Virus record (IMG/VR): IMGVR_UViG_3300021356_000014
Location: 1-64,000 of that record
DNA: 64,000 nucleotides
Strand: one strand, 5' to 3'
From: a virus
Below, one piece after another: positions 44,258 through 52,415 of this stretch. How positions within the stretch are numbered: the first letter of the stretch is position 1; the number at the start of each line of letters is the position of its first letter. The translations under genes were made by a program, and so were the position numbers. Under the pieces are notes generated by a model. It did no database searches and was not told the origin of the DNA. It saw only the letters and a program-made list of their open reading frames with translations.

Positions 44258-44288
44258 TTGACTTTAAGAAAAAAAAGCTGTAACTTTG
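44258..44288 (+). promoter_or_regulatory. perfect Bacteroidetes promoter (replication operon)
   Basis: TTG (44258-44260), exactly 20 nt, TAACTTTG (44281-44288). Predicted start about 44294; the transcript then runs 330 nt through structured leader copy 2 before the first gene. Divergent from the 44139-44169 promoter. Confidence 0.85.
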
Positions 44289-44377
44289 CCATGCTTACAT
44301 AGCATACAAGCAAGCAGCTTTCAACAAATGCAACGCAAGCACTTAATCAGAATGTCTTTAAGAAAAGAATAAAAAAT

Positions 44378-44532
44378 TCTTCTCTCACAAAGATAAATAG
44401 CCGCACCCTATCTCACAGCGAATGGCTGTTAAGGAAGGCTCCTTAAAATCCTCTAGTTAGATAATTAATAGAATATTTTTTTTTAAAAAGTCAAGGTATA
44501 TTATAATAGTAAGCTAATGCTATAATGCTGAC
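44378..44532 (+). ncRNA. structured leader element, copy 2
   Basis: Aligns with 1683-1532 (minus). Block 1 has ATAG...CTAT, ACAGC-GAATG-GCTGT and TTAAGGA-AGGC-TCCTTAA. The last arm replaces CCAAAGG/CCTTTGG of copy 1 by different but still perfectly paired bases. Block 2 (44491-44532) is the same apart from a 2-nt insertion. Invariant single-stranded words include ATTCTTCTCT and CACCCTATCTCA. Lies within the 5' leader of the replication operon. Confidence 0.65.
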
Positions 44533-44622
44533 TAGAAAATAATATAATAATTCTGCCTCGCAAATTTGCATTTTAAAAAAACTATCCATAAATTGTGGCT
44601 ATTACTAAATAAAAATAAAATT

Positions 44623-44961
44623 ATGATTTGGCCGCAAAATTACAGCGTATCCGAGAAAGGATTTTTTCAAGTATTAGATGACACTAGGTTTGATACTCAA
44701 CCTGCTTCTATTGACATCCCTATTTATCAAATTCATAAGGAGTCAAATAGGGTAGTAAATATTTACAACCATCCTTCTGAAATAGATATCTTATCTAAAT
44801 CTCAAATACGGGGTTTAGTACGATTTGATGAGGATGTGGAAAAAGGTAAGCCAACAGAAGAAGTAGGTATGTTAGAAACTACTAAATATTTATACTTACA
44901 TTATATGTTGGTAGATATAGATAATAGAAGACCATTTTGTAATACAAGAAATAACAAATAA
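44623..44961 (+). CDS. hypothetical protein, first gene of replication operon, 112 aa
   Basis: MIWPQNYSVSEKGFFQVLDDTRF..., beta-rich then helical, no recognised family. I chose the ATG at 44623; a TTG at 44566 would add 19 residues overlapping the leader. Five bases upstream of the DnaB-like helicase gene. A helicase loader or regulator is possible from position only. Confidence 0.55.
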   Translation: MIWPQNYSVSEKGFFQVLDDTRFDTQPASIDIPIYQIHKESNRVVNIYNHPSEIDILSKSQIRGLVRFDEDVEKGKPTEEVGMLETTKYLYLHYMLVDIDNRRPFCNTRNNK

Positions 44962-44966
44962 TAGAT

Positions 44967-46331
44967 ATGCACAAAGAATTTGAAAGAGATATTGTACGAT
45001 ATCTTGTACAAGAGAATCAAGGTATTGAGTATATAAAGCAGATCGACTCCGATTATTTTAACCATGAGGAGAATAAGTTTGCTTTTACCTACATGAAGCA
45101 GTATGTAGAGCAAAATAAATTTATACCTCCTAGAAACTCCTTCTACCGATTTGTTTATGAGGAGCTATCCTTGACCGAAGAGAATACAAAAATAGATGAG
45201 ATTATAAAGGATATTTATAAGCCTTATGAATCGGTTAGGGCTGAGTTATTTTTAACAGTAAAAGAGTATTTACAGAAGCAATCAATAATCAAGTTATTAG
45301 CTTCTATTGAAGATTTATCCTCTTTGACCGATCAAGAATATTCCAAGATTGCAAACAACCTATCTGCTATTGCGAAACTAGATTCTAATGAGAATTTATA
45401 TCCTGCCGACAAGTTTGTTCGTAAGGATTTTACATCTTTAATGCCTTCTTATGAATTGAGTGTACCTTCTTTTTTAGATGGTTTAAATAGTTTAAGAACT
45501 ACTGGCGGTTTTCAAAGTCCTGAGTTATCAGTAATTGTATCAGGAGCAAAAGGCTTTAAGACTGGTATGCTTCTTAATCTAGCGGTAGATTATATGTTGA
45601 AGGGTATGAATATAATTTATATAGATTGTGAGAATGGTGTAGATCAGATTAATGCCCGCATAAAGCAGATTATTGCAGGCAATTGCACCCATAAGGAGTT
45701 ATATGATAAGGAGATACAAGAGAATTTGCGTAAGCGTATGCAGTTTTTAGATAGTAATTTCTTGACTGAAACTGGGGATATTGCTATCTGTTATGTCCCT
45801 AGTGGTAGTCATTTTGATGTAGTAGAAGCTAAGATTGAGGAAAAGATTAGGGATGGATTTAGGCCAGACATATTAATTTATGATTACATTGATAAGTTTA
45901 CATCAGGCTCTCATAAGGGGCATGAAGACAGTCAGAAGAATTATGATCGTGCGATTGTATTGAATAATAAGTTTAATACATTTAGTTTTACGGTATCTCA
46001 GACTAATCGTGATGGGTTAGAAGCTACTACCTTAACTGCTGCAAATTTAGCGAAGGATTTTCAGAAGGTATCTAATGCTCATGCTGTATTTGCATTAAAT
46101 CGTAATCGCTTTGAGTTAGATAATGGGCTTGCGCATTTAACTCCGCTTGCACAGCGGGCAGGTGAGAGATATATTCAAGGAAAGAATGAGGTATTTTTAA
46201 GGATAGATGAGTCTATACAGTTAGTAGAGGAGATTACTGACCCTGTGGAGAAGATAAGATTATATGAGGAAATATTTGATACTGTTGTAGAGCATGATAT
46301 TGATTTATCAGATAATATTGATATAATATGA
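44967..46331 (+). CDS. DnaB-like replicative helicase, 454 aa
   Basis: N-terminal helical domain like DnaB (IVRYLVQENQGIEYIKQIDSDYFNHEENKFAFTYM), C-terminal RecA-type ATPase with P-loop VSGAKGFKTGM (about 190-200), YIDCENG, Walker B ILIYDYIDKF, and FSFTVSQTNRDG resembling the DnaB sensor motif. The P-loop has Phe in place of the usual Gly before Lys-Thr, an atypical form. Unwinds DNA 5' to 3' at the fork with the following primase. Confidence 0.8.
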   Translation: MHKEFERDIVRYLVQENQGIEYIKQIDSDYFNHEENKFAFTYMKQYVEQNKFIPPRNSFYRFVYEELSLTEENTKIDEIIKDIYKPYESVRAELFLTVKEYLQKQSIIKLLASIEDLSSLTDQEYSKIANNLSAIAKLDSNENLYPADKFVRKDFTSLMPSYELSVPSFLDGLNSLRTTGGFQSPELSVIVSGAKGFKTGMLLNLAVDYMLKGMNIIYIDCENGVDQINARIKQIIAGNCTHKELYDKEIQENLRKRMQFLDSNFLTETGDIAICYVPSGSHFDVVEAKIEEKIRDGFRPDILIYDYIDKFTSGSHKGHEDSQKNYDRAIVLNNKFNTFSFTVSQTNRDGLEATTLTAANLAKDFQKVSNAHAVFALNRNRFELDNGLAHLTPLAQRAGERYIQGKNEVFLRIDESIQLVEEITDPVEKIRLYEEIFDTVVEHDIDLSDNIDII

Positions 46332-47311
46332 CAACAAAGATATTTAATTTTCTTCAAGATAAGTTACAATTTCAATCGACGTGTACTGATTGGTACAGAT
46401 TTAAGCATATAGAGTCTAAATCTTATTCTAAGAATTGTGCGTACAATCCTTCTATTGATACTGTTATAAACTTCTCTACAAAGTATAATTTTAAGTCTAT
46501 GTCAGGCTTTAAGTATGCTATGCGTTATATCACAAAGCAAGATTATAATAGTACAAAAGCTATAATTGCTAGATATGATGGTGTAGATTTTGATAGGGAT
46601 AGAGCAGCTTTATATCGTTTAAATACTGCTAGTTATAAAGATAATTACGTAGGCAAGACTACAAGATACTTAAATAGTGTTTCTGAGAGTATTTTATCTA
46701 ATTCAGATATTGCTATAGCTGCAAGGAAATATCTTGAATCTAGGGGAATTAGTGATTATCAAGCTGATTTTTATGGGTTACGTGTGGGTATCAAGGATAA
46801 GTATCTTAACAGAGTTATTATACCTTTTTTTGAGGATAAAAAGATAGTCTATTTTAATGCTAGAGATTTTACTGGTACTAGTCGATTAAAGTATGTAAAT
46901 CCTACTGAGGATGAAGCAGATTATAGTGCTAGAAGTTGTATTTATAATATAGACTGTTTAAATACTTATGATACTATCTATGTGGTTGAGGGAGCCTTTG
47001 ATGCTATGATGGTAGGCAGTGATTGTATAGCTTTAGGTAGTTATACATTAAAGAGAGAGCAACTAGATAAGTTAATAAATACTTCAAAAAAACATTACAT
47101 TTTTATTCCTGATTTTGAAGGTTATGAGCAATTTAAGAAGCAAGCTAAAAAATTGTGTGTATTTCATAAAGTATCAATGTTAGATACTAGAAATCTTGGG
47201 GAAGGTGACCCTTGCTTGTGGGGTAGAGATAAGGTTTTATCTTGCCCGCAATTGTCTGCATTAGCTATCGAAAAAAAAGTTAAACAACAACAAAAATACT
47301 CATTTTTATGA
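46328..47311 (+). CDS. Toprim primase (DnaG-like), 327 aa
   Basis: Residues about 150-300: ARKYLESRGISDYQADFYGLRVGIKD, RVIIPFFEDKKIVYFNARDF, then the Toprim core TIYVVEGAFDAMMV (Glu about 220) and HYIFIPDFEGYEQF in place of the DxD. No N-terminal zinc finger of bacterial DnaG is seen. Overlaps the helicase gene by ATGA, as in gp4-type operons split in two. Confidence 0.8.
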   Translation: MTTKIFNFLQDKLQFQSTCTDWYRFKHIESKSYSKNCAYNPSIDTVINFSTKYNFKSMSGFKYAMRYITKQDYNSTKAIIARYDGVDFDRDRAALYRLNTASYKDNYVGKTTRYLNSVSESILSNSDIAIAARKYLESRGISDYQADFYGLRVGIKDKYLNRVIIPFFEDKKIVYFNARDFTGTSRLKYVNPTEDEADYSARSCIYNIDCLNTYDTIYVVEGAFDAMMVGSDCIALGSYTLKREQLDKLINTSKKHYIFIPDFEGYEQFKKQAKKLCVFHKVSMLDTRNLGEGDPCLWGRDKVLSCPQLSALAIEKKVKQQQKYSFL

Positions 47312-48042
47312 TTAGTATACAAGAAAGAGATTTGAGGCTTTTATTAGTAAATAGAGGTTTCACAAAAAATGCTGCTGACAATCTTATAAAAGCGATAAAG
47401 AGGTCAGTAGATTCTAAGGTAACAAATGAGAGGTCAGATATTGAGAAGAGATATGGGATTAGTGCGGATACTATGGTTATCCATATGCTTTGGGAAAGAT
47501 ATTGTAAGTATATTAATATTGACCCTAAATCAAGGTTAAGAGGTGACAGCCTTAGTTTAGTGAGGGATGCCTGCATTTGCTTGCAATATATTTGTATAGA
47601 ATTAGGGATGGACTTAGATTTACAAACTATAGACAGATTCTTAAAGTATGCACATTATATTAGTGAGAAGTCTGGCTATACTAGATTATCATTGAGAGCC
47701 TTATCTTATAATGTAGATAAGGTATTAGAATTATTTAATAAAGCGAATATAGTAAAGGAATCTGGGGATTTCCCTTTGATACGTAGAATGCAGAGAAAAT
47801 ATGCAAGCTACTTAAAAATAAATATTGTGTCGGAGCTTGACAATGTAGAAAATATTTATTATTTTTATCAGGCCTTACAAAACATAAAAAGGCATACTTC
47901 CTATGATGAGAAGAGCAGCGAAAAAATTGTTGACCTGTTCATTCATAATAATATGTCTTACTGGAAGGATAAGGGGATAATACCTACTGCAAAGAATTTA
48001 GCTGATATAAAAGCATTATCATCACTAAGCAAATTAAAATAA
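47308..48042 (+). CDS. hypothetical replication-operon protein, 244 aa
   Basis: All-helical, basic, with no Walker or zinc motif. Coupled to the primase by ATGA and to the next gene by adjacent stop and start. Probably a replication accessory. Not recognised. Confidence 0.55.
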   Translation: MISIQERDLRLLLVNRGFTKNAADNLIKAIKRSVDSKVTNERSDIEKRYGISADTMVIHMLWERYCKYINIDPKSRLRGDSLSLVRDACICLQYICIELGMDLDLQTIDRFLKYAHYISEKSGYTRLSLRALSYNVDKVLELFNKANIVKESGDFPLIRRMQRKYASYLKINIVSELDNVENIYYFYQALQNIKRHTSYDEKSSEKIVDLFIHNNMSYWKDKGIIPTAKNLADIKALSSLSKLK

Positions 48043-48381
48043 ATGATACAAAAGAAAATTAAGAGATACCAGTTTGATATTCTTCAAGAGAATATACATA
48101 CCGATAATGATGCGCCTGTTGGGGCTAGTATGAAGCAGATATATAGTCAAAAGCTAGAAAATTATCTGCATAGTAATGGTATGAGTATCGAAAATTTAAG
48201 GCAAGACTACTCGAAAGAGCGTATGTCAGATCGTATGAGAGGAAGATTATTGACAGCTTATACTCAAGCAGTTCATATATATTCTCCAGTTGGAAGAGAT
48301 GTGTTAGCAGAAGAAATAGGAAAGACTGAAAGCGAATTAAATTCCTTATTGAAGTCATTAAGAAACAGAAAAGTACAATGA
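48043..48381 (+). CDS. hypothetical protein, 112 aa
   Basis: Charged and helical with SKERMSDRMRGRLLTAYTQAVHIYSPVGRDVLAEEIGKTESELNSLLKSLRNR, a plausible winged-helix or HTH-like tail (SPVGRDVLAEEIGKTESELNSLLKSL). DNA binding is an inference. Overlaps the SF2 helicase gene. Confidence 0.5.
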   Translation: MIQKKIKRYQFDILQENIHTDNDAPVGASMKQIYSQKLENYLHSNGMSIENLRQDYSKERMSDRMRGRLLTAYTQAVHIYSPVGRDVLAEEIGKTESELNSLLKSLRNRKVQ

Positions 48382-49769
48382 AAATAAAGATAGATAATAT
48401 ACAAGGCATATGTGATTATACACATCCTAAATTTAAGTCTTTGAGAGAAGAATATAAGGTAGCTAATCCTGATTATTGGAGAGCAATAAGGATGTCATCT
48501 TATGCTCAGAAGTATTATTACTTTATAACTCAAAAAGGTAAGTTTAGTTTAGGGCATTTGCCCGCAATTGTGCGCTTATGCGATCAACTAAACATCTCTA
48601 TTGAGATTGATGATACTAGATTGCATAAGACTATATTTAAACCTTTCAGTAATCAGTTAGGTGAGTACACATTATATGAGCATCAATATAAAGCATTAGA
48701 GCGTTCTAGTAATACCCTGACTATTTCTGGTCAAGATATTCCATATAATCGAGGTATATATAAGATGGCTACTAATAGCGGTAAATCCTTTATTATTGCA
48801 AGCAAATGCGTGCATCTAAATGAAGGGCATAAAGCTGTAATATTTGTACATACAGTAGACCTACTAAACCAGTTCTTTAAAACACTAAAGAATTTCGGAT
48901 TAAATGTGGGCGCATTCGGGGGCAAACATAAAAAGACTTCTGTATTTCTTGAGTGTGATGTAATCATATCTACCTACAAGTCTTATCTATCTTATCACAC
49001 AAAATCTAAAGAGGTAAAAGCATTCACAAATTCAGTAGATTTACTGATTGTAGATGAATGCCACAGAGCATCAGCAAAAGATTATGCTAGAACTATTAAA
49101 CTTTTTAAAAATTCAACAAATGTTTATGGCTTTAGCGGGACTCCCTTCAAGAATGTGATATTAGCAGATAAAACGGTTCAAGGATTATTCGGAGATATCC
49201 TCATGGAGGTAAGTAATGAGGATATGCAAAAGATAGGTGTATCCTTAACTCCTATCGTAAAGATGTATGAAGTAGAATGCGATTATTTTTATTCTTATCA
49301 AGAATCTTATGAGCAGAATATCGTATTTTCTCAAGCTAGAGTAGATAAGATGGCTGAATATATTAAGCATAATACAAATAGGCAAATTATAATACCTGTT
49401 AAGCGTTTAGATCATGGTAAGTTTATATACAATGCTCTACATAAAATTTGTGATTGTAGATTTGTGTCAGCTAACCATAAATTTAGAGATTATTTATTTG
49501 AGCAGTATAGTAAAAAGGAGTACCAAGTTTTGATTACTACGCTTGGTCAAGAAGGATTAAACTTACCTATTGACACCTTAATTTATGCTAGAGCAGAAGA
49601 GTCGATTGTAAGCCTTCTTCAATATATAGGCAGAATATTAAGGCTAGAGGGCAATACTAAAAATATTGAGATTGTAGATTTCTATGATAAAGACAATAAT
49701 AACCTAGAGAAGCATAGCAAGAAAAGACTTGAAATATATAAAAAAGAAAAATTTAAAACTAATATATAA
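48378..49769 (+). CDS. UvsW-like SF2 helicase (DEAD/DEAH), 463 aa
   Basis: Q-like YEHQYKALERS, motif I MATNSGKS (about 130-137), motif Ia VIFVHTVDLLNQF, motif II VDECH (about 224-228), motif III GFSGTPF, and C-terminal VLITTLGQEGLNLP and LLQYIGRILRL (motifs V, VI). Matches phage T4 UvsW-type helicases that process branched DNA. N-terminal about 100 residues are phage-specific. Confidence 0.85.
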   Translation: MKIKIDNIQGICDYTHPKFKSLREEYKVANPDYWRAIRMSSYAQKYYYFITQKGKFSLGHLPAIVRLCDQLNISIEIDDTRLHKTIFKPFSNQLGEYTLYEHQYKALERSSNTLTISGQDIPYNRGIYKMATNSGKSFIIASKCVHLNEGHKAVIFVHTVDLLNQFFKTLKNFGLNVGAFGGKHKKTSVFLECDVIISTYKSYLSYHTKSKEVKAFTNSVDLLIVDECHRASAKDYARTIKLFKNSTNVYGFSGTPFKNVILADKTVQGLFGDILMEVSNEDMQKIGVSLTPIVKMYEVECDYFYSYQESYEQNIVFSQARVDKMAEYIKHNTNRQIIIPVKRLDHGKFIYNALHKICDCRFVSANHKFRDYLFEQYSKKEYQVLITTLGQEGLNLPIDTLIYARAEESIVSLLQYIGRILRLEGNTKNIEIVDFYDKDNNNLEKHSKKRLEIYKKEKFKTNI

Positions 49770-49788
49770 AAAATAAAAACTTAATAAA

Positions 49789-49995
49789 ATGGAAAGATTA
49801 CCTGAGGAAGAAGTAGTTGTTAAAATCAGCGTTTGTAATAAATGCAATGGTATTGTAAGAACTGCTGTAAAACATATGATGGACAGAAAAAGTAATAACG
49901 ATTTTGCAAAGGAGGTAATGGAATATAACCTAAATGTGATAGAACTACCTTTGCTTGAATACCGAAATCAAAACGCTGATTGGTGCAAATGTTAG
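49789..49995 (+). CDS. small Cys-rich protein, 68 aa
   Basis: CNKCNGIV near residue 17 and a terminal CKC suggest a zinc knuckle. Followed by a short hairpin-bearing spacer (CGTTTA...TAAACG). Small accessory gene of unknown role. Confidence 0.5.
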   Translation: MERLPEEEVVVKISVCNKCNGIVRTAVKHMMDRKSNNDFAKEVMEYNLNVIELPLLEYRNQNADWCKC

Positions 49996-50056
49996 TAGGT
50001 TTATTACCTAGAACGTTTAGTATAGCCGATGTGGTTTAAACGATAAATTTAAAAAT

Positions 50057-50293
50057 ATGAATACAGATACTAAAAGCTATGACGGCGATACATTGTTAGG
50101 CGCATGTGCCTTAGATGATAAAATATTAGCTGAAGCGTTTGTTTTATTATTTGACCCGACTTGGAAGCGTAATTGGACAAATAAAGATAAGGCAAAAGAA
50201 ATGCGCTCAATTATAAACGGACAAACGCAAGTATGTAGACCTTTTTTTAATTACGCAGAATGTATAGATTACCTAAGTAGGTATTGCGCCTAA
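50057..50293 (+). CDS. small cassette-type protein, 78 aa
   Basis: MNTDTKSYDGDTLLGACALDDKILAEAF..., with WKRNWTNKDKAKEMRSIIN. Its stop codon lies inside GCCTAACAAGG, the same arrangement as the attC-like genes. Followed by array-end motif copy and hairpin module M1. Confidence 0.55.
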   Translation: MNTDTKSYDGDTLLGACALDDKILAEAFVLLFDPTWKRNWTNKDKAKEMRSIINGQTQVCRPFFNYAECIDYLSRYCA

Positions 50294-50307
50294 CAAGGTA
50301 TATCAGA
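50291..50307 (+). other. array-end motif, copy at module M1
   Basis: TAACAAGGTATATCAGA, overlapping the stop codon of the preceding gene. Confidence 0.75.
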
Positions 50308-50316
50308 AATATTGAA

Positions 50317-50393
50317 GATATTTTTTAGGATTTGCTCGCAATTGCAAGCAAATATTTTTAACTTGCCTTGATTATATAATTAAAAACTAAAAA
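50317..50393 (+). repeat. conserved hairpin module M1
   Basis: About 75 bp repeated at 50959-51030, 59484-59552 and 61513-61586. Contains ATATTTTTTA, then GATTTGCTcGCAATTGCaAGCAAATA (50329-50354) forming a terminator stem, TTTTTAACTTGC, and an A/T-rich stretch reading into the next ATG. The terminator is followed by TAACTTGC, which could be a weak -7 element. Confidence 0.8.
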
Positions 50394-50606
50394 ATGGGAT
50401 ACAAAATTAAAAACGCAGAATTATCTGATTTCTTTGAGGTGATGGATAGCCTTGAAAAACTACTAACAGATAGGATAAGTGATTTACATCAGGTAAAAGG
50501 AGGTATGCAAGCAAGACACGCATATATACTTTACAGGAAATTACTATGGGAAGCTAAGGATATAATGAGAGATAACATCGAAGAAATTAAAACGGAAAGT
50601 AAGTAG
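50394..50606 (+). CDS. small hypothetical protein, 70 aa
   Basis: MGYKIKNAELSDFFEVMDSLEKLLTDR..., helical and charged, with two blocks separated by KGGMQARHA. First gene of a block bracketed by hairpin modules M1 and M2. No family recognised. Confidence 0.5.
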   Translation: MGYKIKNAELSDFFEVMDSLEKLLTDRISDLHQVKGGMQARHAYILYRKLLWEAKDIMRDNIEEIKTESK

Positions 50607-50620
50607 AAAGAAAATAAATT

Positions 50621-50761
50621 ATGAACTGGCAAGTAGTTTTAAAAAGACCCGTAACACGGCTATTTGCTATATTTTGTGTTATAGGGCGTTATTATTATGA
50701 ACTTATAATATGTACAAAACGGAAGAGGCTTAAAATTTATCAAAAAAGGAATGAAGTGTAA
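50621..50761 (+). CDS. mini membrane protein, 46 aa
   Basis: MNWQVVLKRPVTRLFAIFCVIGRYYYELII then a basic tail KRKRLKIYQKRNEV. One membrane segment, positive C-terminal side. Overlaps the next gene by 11 bases. Function unknown. Confidence 0.4.
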   Translation: MNWQVVLKRPVTRLFAIFCVIGRYYYELIICTKRKRLKIYQKRNEV

Positions 50762-50924
50762 AAATACCTACTTAGGTAAGGTTGGGATAGTAAAAGGTGG
50801 AAATAGTAGTGGTAACATTGATGTATTATTTGAAGGGGAAAAGAAAGCAGAAAATTGCCACCCAACTTGGGCGATGAAGTATTTTGATGAAAACGATAAT
50901 GTTATTGCAGAGTATGGGCAGTAA
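50751..50924 (+). CDS. small hypothetical protein, 57 aa
   Basis: MKCKNTYLGKVGIVKGGNSSGNIDVLFEGEKKAENCHPTWAMKYFDENDNVI... compact beta-hairpin-like domain. Last gene before the TAACAAGGTATATCAGA motif at 50933. Confidence 0.5.
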   Translation: MKCKNTYLGKVGIVKGGNSSGNIDVLFEGEKKAENCHPTWAMKYFDENDNVIAEYGQ

Positions 50925-50932
50925 ATGCCCTA

Positions 50933-50949
50933 TAACAAGGTATATCAGA
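50933..50949 (+). other. array-end motif, copy at module M2
   Basis: TAACAAGGTATATCAGA followed by CATATG, shared with the minus-strand copy A. Confidence 0.75.
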
Positions 50950-50958
50950 CATATGAAA

Positions 50959-51030
50959 AATATTTTTTAGGATTTGCTTGCAATTGCGGGCAAATCTTTT
51001 TAACTTGCAATCATTAACTAATTAAAATAA
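50959..51030 (+). repeat. conserved hairpin module M2
   Basis: GATTTGCTTGC-AATT-GCGGGCAAATC stem (50971-50996), T-tail, TAACTTGCAATCATTAACTAATTAAAA. Closes the 50394-50924 block and leads into the 51039 gene. Confidence 0.8.
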
Positions 51031-51038
51031 AAAAAAAT

Positions 51039-51230
51039 ATGCTACGTTTAGTTGTTTTAGTAATTTATTGTAAGTTGCAAGCATTTGCTTGCGGGAGTAT
51101 TGAATCTCCTGATACGTGTATGGAGATGGTATATGATACAACTAGATATGTAGTATCAATAGATTCATTCAAGTATAATACCTATATGGAGGAAGGGGTT
51201 TGTTTTATTCAAGTTGACACTTTAAAATAA
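51039..51230 (+). CDS. small secreted-type protein, 63 aa
   Basis: MLRLVVLVIYCKLQAFACGSIES... looks like a short signal peptide followed by a 45-residue Cys-containing domain. Preceded by hairpin module M2. Role unknown. Confidence 0.45.
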   Translation: MLRLVVLVIYCKLQAFACGSIESPDTCMEMVYDTTRYVVSIDSFKYNTYMEEGVCFIQVDTLK

Positions 51231-51236
51231 AAAGAT

Positions 51237-52415
51237 ATGAAACAGGAAAAAATATTAAAGGGGATTGCTTTCATTGAGATGGCTGTAGAAATATTAAAGC
51301 CACAATCATTGGAGCAAAAATGTAAAAAAGTATATACTAGAAACACCTATATTTCTTATGTGTTTCAATTCTTATCCATTTTAACTGGCTTGAGTTTTAT
51401 AGCTTATGTAGGTAAGGAAATTAATGGAGTATTGTTTATCATATCTTCTTTAGTTTTATTCATTTTGCTTGCTATGATTGAGGCAGGTAAAAGGATACTA
51501 ATAAAAGATATATCTAAACTTTATTTTTCTGAAAATGAAATAAAGTATATATCTTTATTTTTGTTGGTTGTTATATTAGCTGCTTCTGCTAGTATTAGTT
51601 ACGTAGGAGGAAGTAAAATACCTTCTGTGATTGTGTCAAGCCAGTCTATTGATTCAACTCAAGTAGCTGAGGTTATTCCTTCTATTCAACTAGACTATAC
51701 TAGAACTCAACTAGATTCAATAGCTAAGTCAATCAGAAAGCAAGAAGCTACTACTTACAAAGGAAGGGTAACTAGGACGGCTAATAGAAACTTAAAAATA
51801 CTATATGACCAACAATCACAATATCAAAGTACTCTTTTACAGTTAGAAAAGGAGCATCAAAAAAAGGTAGATGCTAGGAATCAGGCTTTATCTGCTATAA
51901 AAGAAACTAGAGATTTAAAGATACAGGGTGTCGGATTTATCTTTGGAGGAGTAGCTGTTTTTAGTGATATTATGTTAGTGTTTCTTTTATACTTTGCGTA
52001 TAATTCCTTGAGCAAAGTTTATAAAAAACATCAAACTAGTACAATATTAGATGCGTATAATGTAACGTTAGAAGAAACGCTAGTTTTAGCTAAAGTGCCT
52101 GAAATCAATAAGTTACCTGAGCCTAAAGTAACGTTACAAGAAACGCAAGAGGAAAAAGTAACGTTACAAGAAACGCAAGAGGAAAAAGTAACGTTACAAG
52201 AAACGCAAGAGGAAAAAGTAGCGTTACAAGAAACGCAAGAGAAGCCTAGAAAAAACGTAAAGCTGCCTAAAACTAAAAAGGTTGAAGTAGTAAACAAAGA
52301 ACCTAAACACAGACGTTGCGACAACTGTGGGGCATCGTATGCCTATAAAAGACCAAGTTCTAGGTTTTGTAGTTCAAAATGCAGATTAGAAAATCATAAC
52401 CAAAAAAGAAAATAA
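51237..52415 (+). CDS. multi-pass membrane protein with C-terminal zinc finger, 392 aa
   Basis: Membrane segments around residues 40-60, 63-83, 100-122 and 228-250. Then a 10-residue repeat (KVTLQETQEE) four times, and a C-terminal CDNCGASYAYKRPSSRFCSSKCRLENHNQKRK zinc ribbon-like finger. Sits just before the polymerase gene. It may tether replication or host factors to the membrane. The fusion of membrane, repeat spacer and finger is unusual. Confidence 0.7.
   Translation: MKQEKILKGIAFIEMAVEILKPQSLEQKCKKVYTRNTYISYVFQFLSILTGLSFIAYVGKEINGVLFIISSLVLFILLAMIEAGKRILIKDISKLYFSENEIKYISLFLLVVILAASASISYVGGSKIPSVIVSSQSIDSTQVAEVIPSIQLDYTRTQLDSIAKSIRKQEATTYKGRVTRTANRNLKILYDQQSQYQSTLLQLEKEHQKKVDARNQALSAIKETRDLKIQGVGFIFGGVAVFSDIMLVFLLYFAYNSLSKVYKKHQTSTILDAYNVTLEETLVLAKVPEINKLPEPKVTLQETQEEKVTLQETQEEKVTLQETQEEKVALQETQEKPRKNVKLPKTKKVEVVNKEPKHRRCDNCGASYAYKRPSSRFCSSKCRLENHNQKRK
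52125..52242 (+). repeat. 30-bp tandem repeat within membrane protein gene
   Basis: Four copies, start AAAGTAACGTTACAAG with AAACGCAAGAGG, encode KVTLQETQEE-type units. The last copy is slightly changed (GTAGCG). The palindrome GTAACGTTAC recurs in each unit. Confidence 0.85.

Noticed and set aside
49996-50056. attC site after the 68-aa gene
   Set aside because: There is a short CGTTTA...TAAACG hairpin but no GCTAAC/GTTAGC frame, so I do not count it as attC-like.
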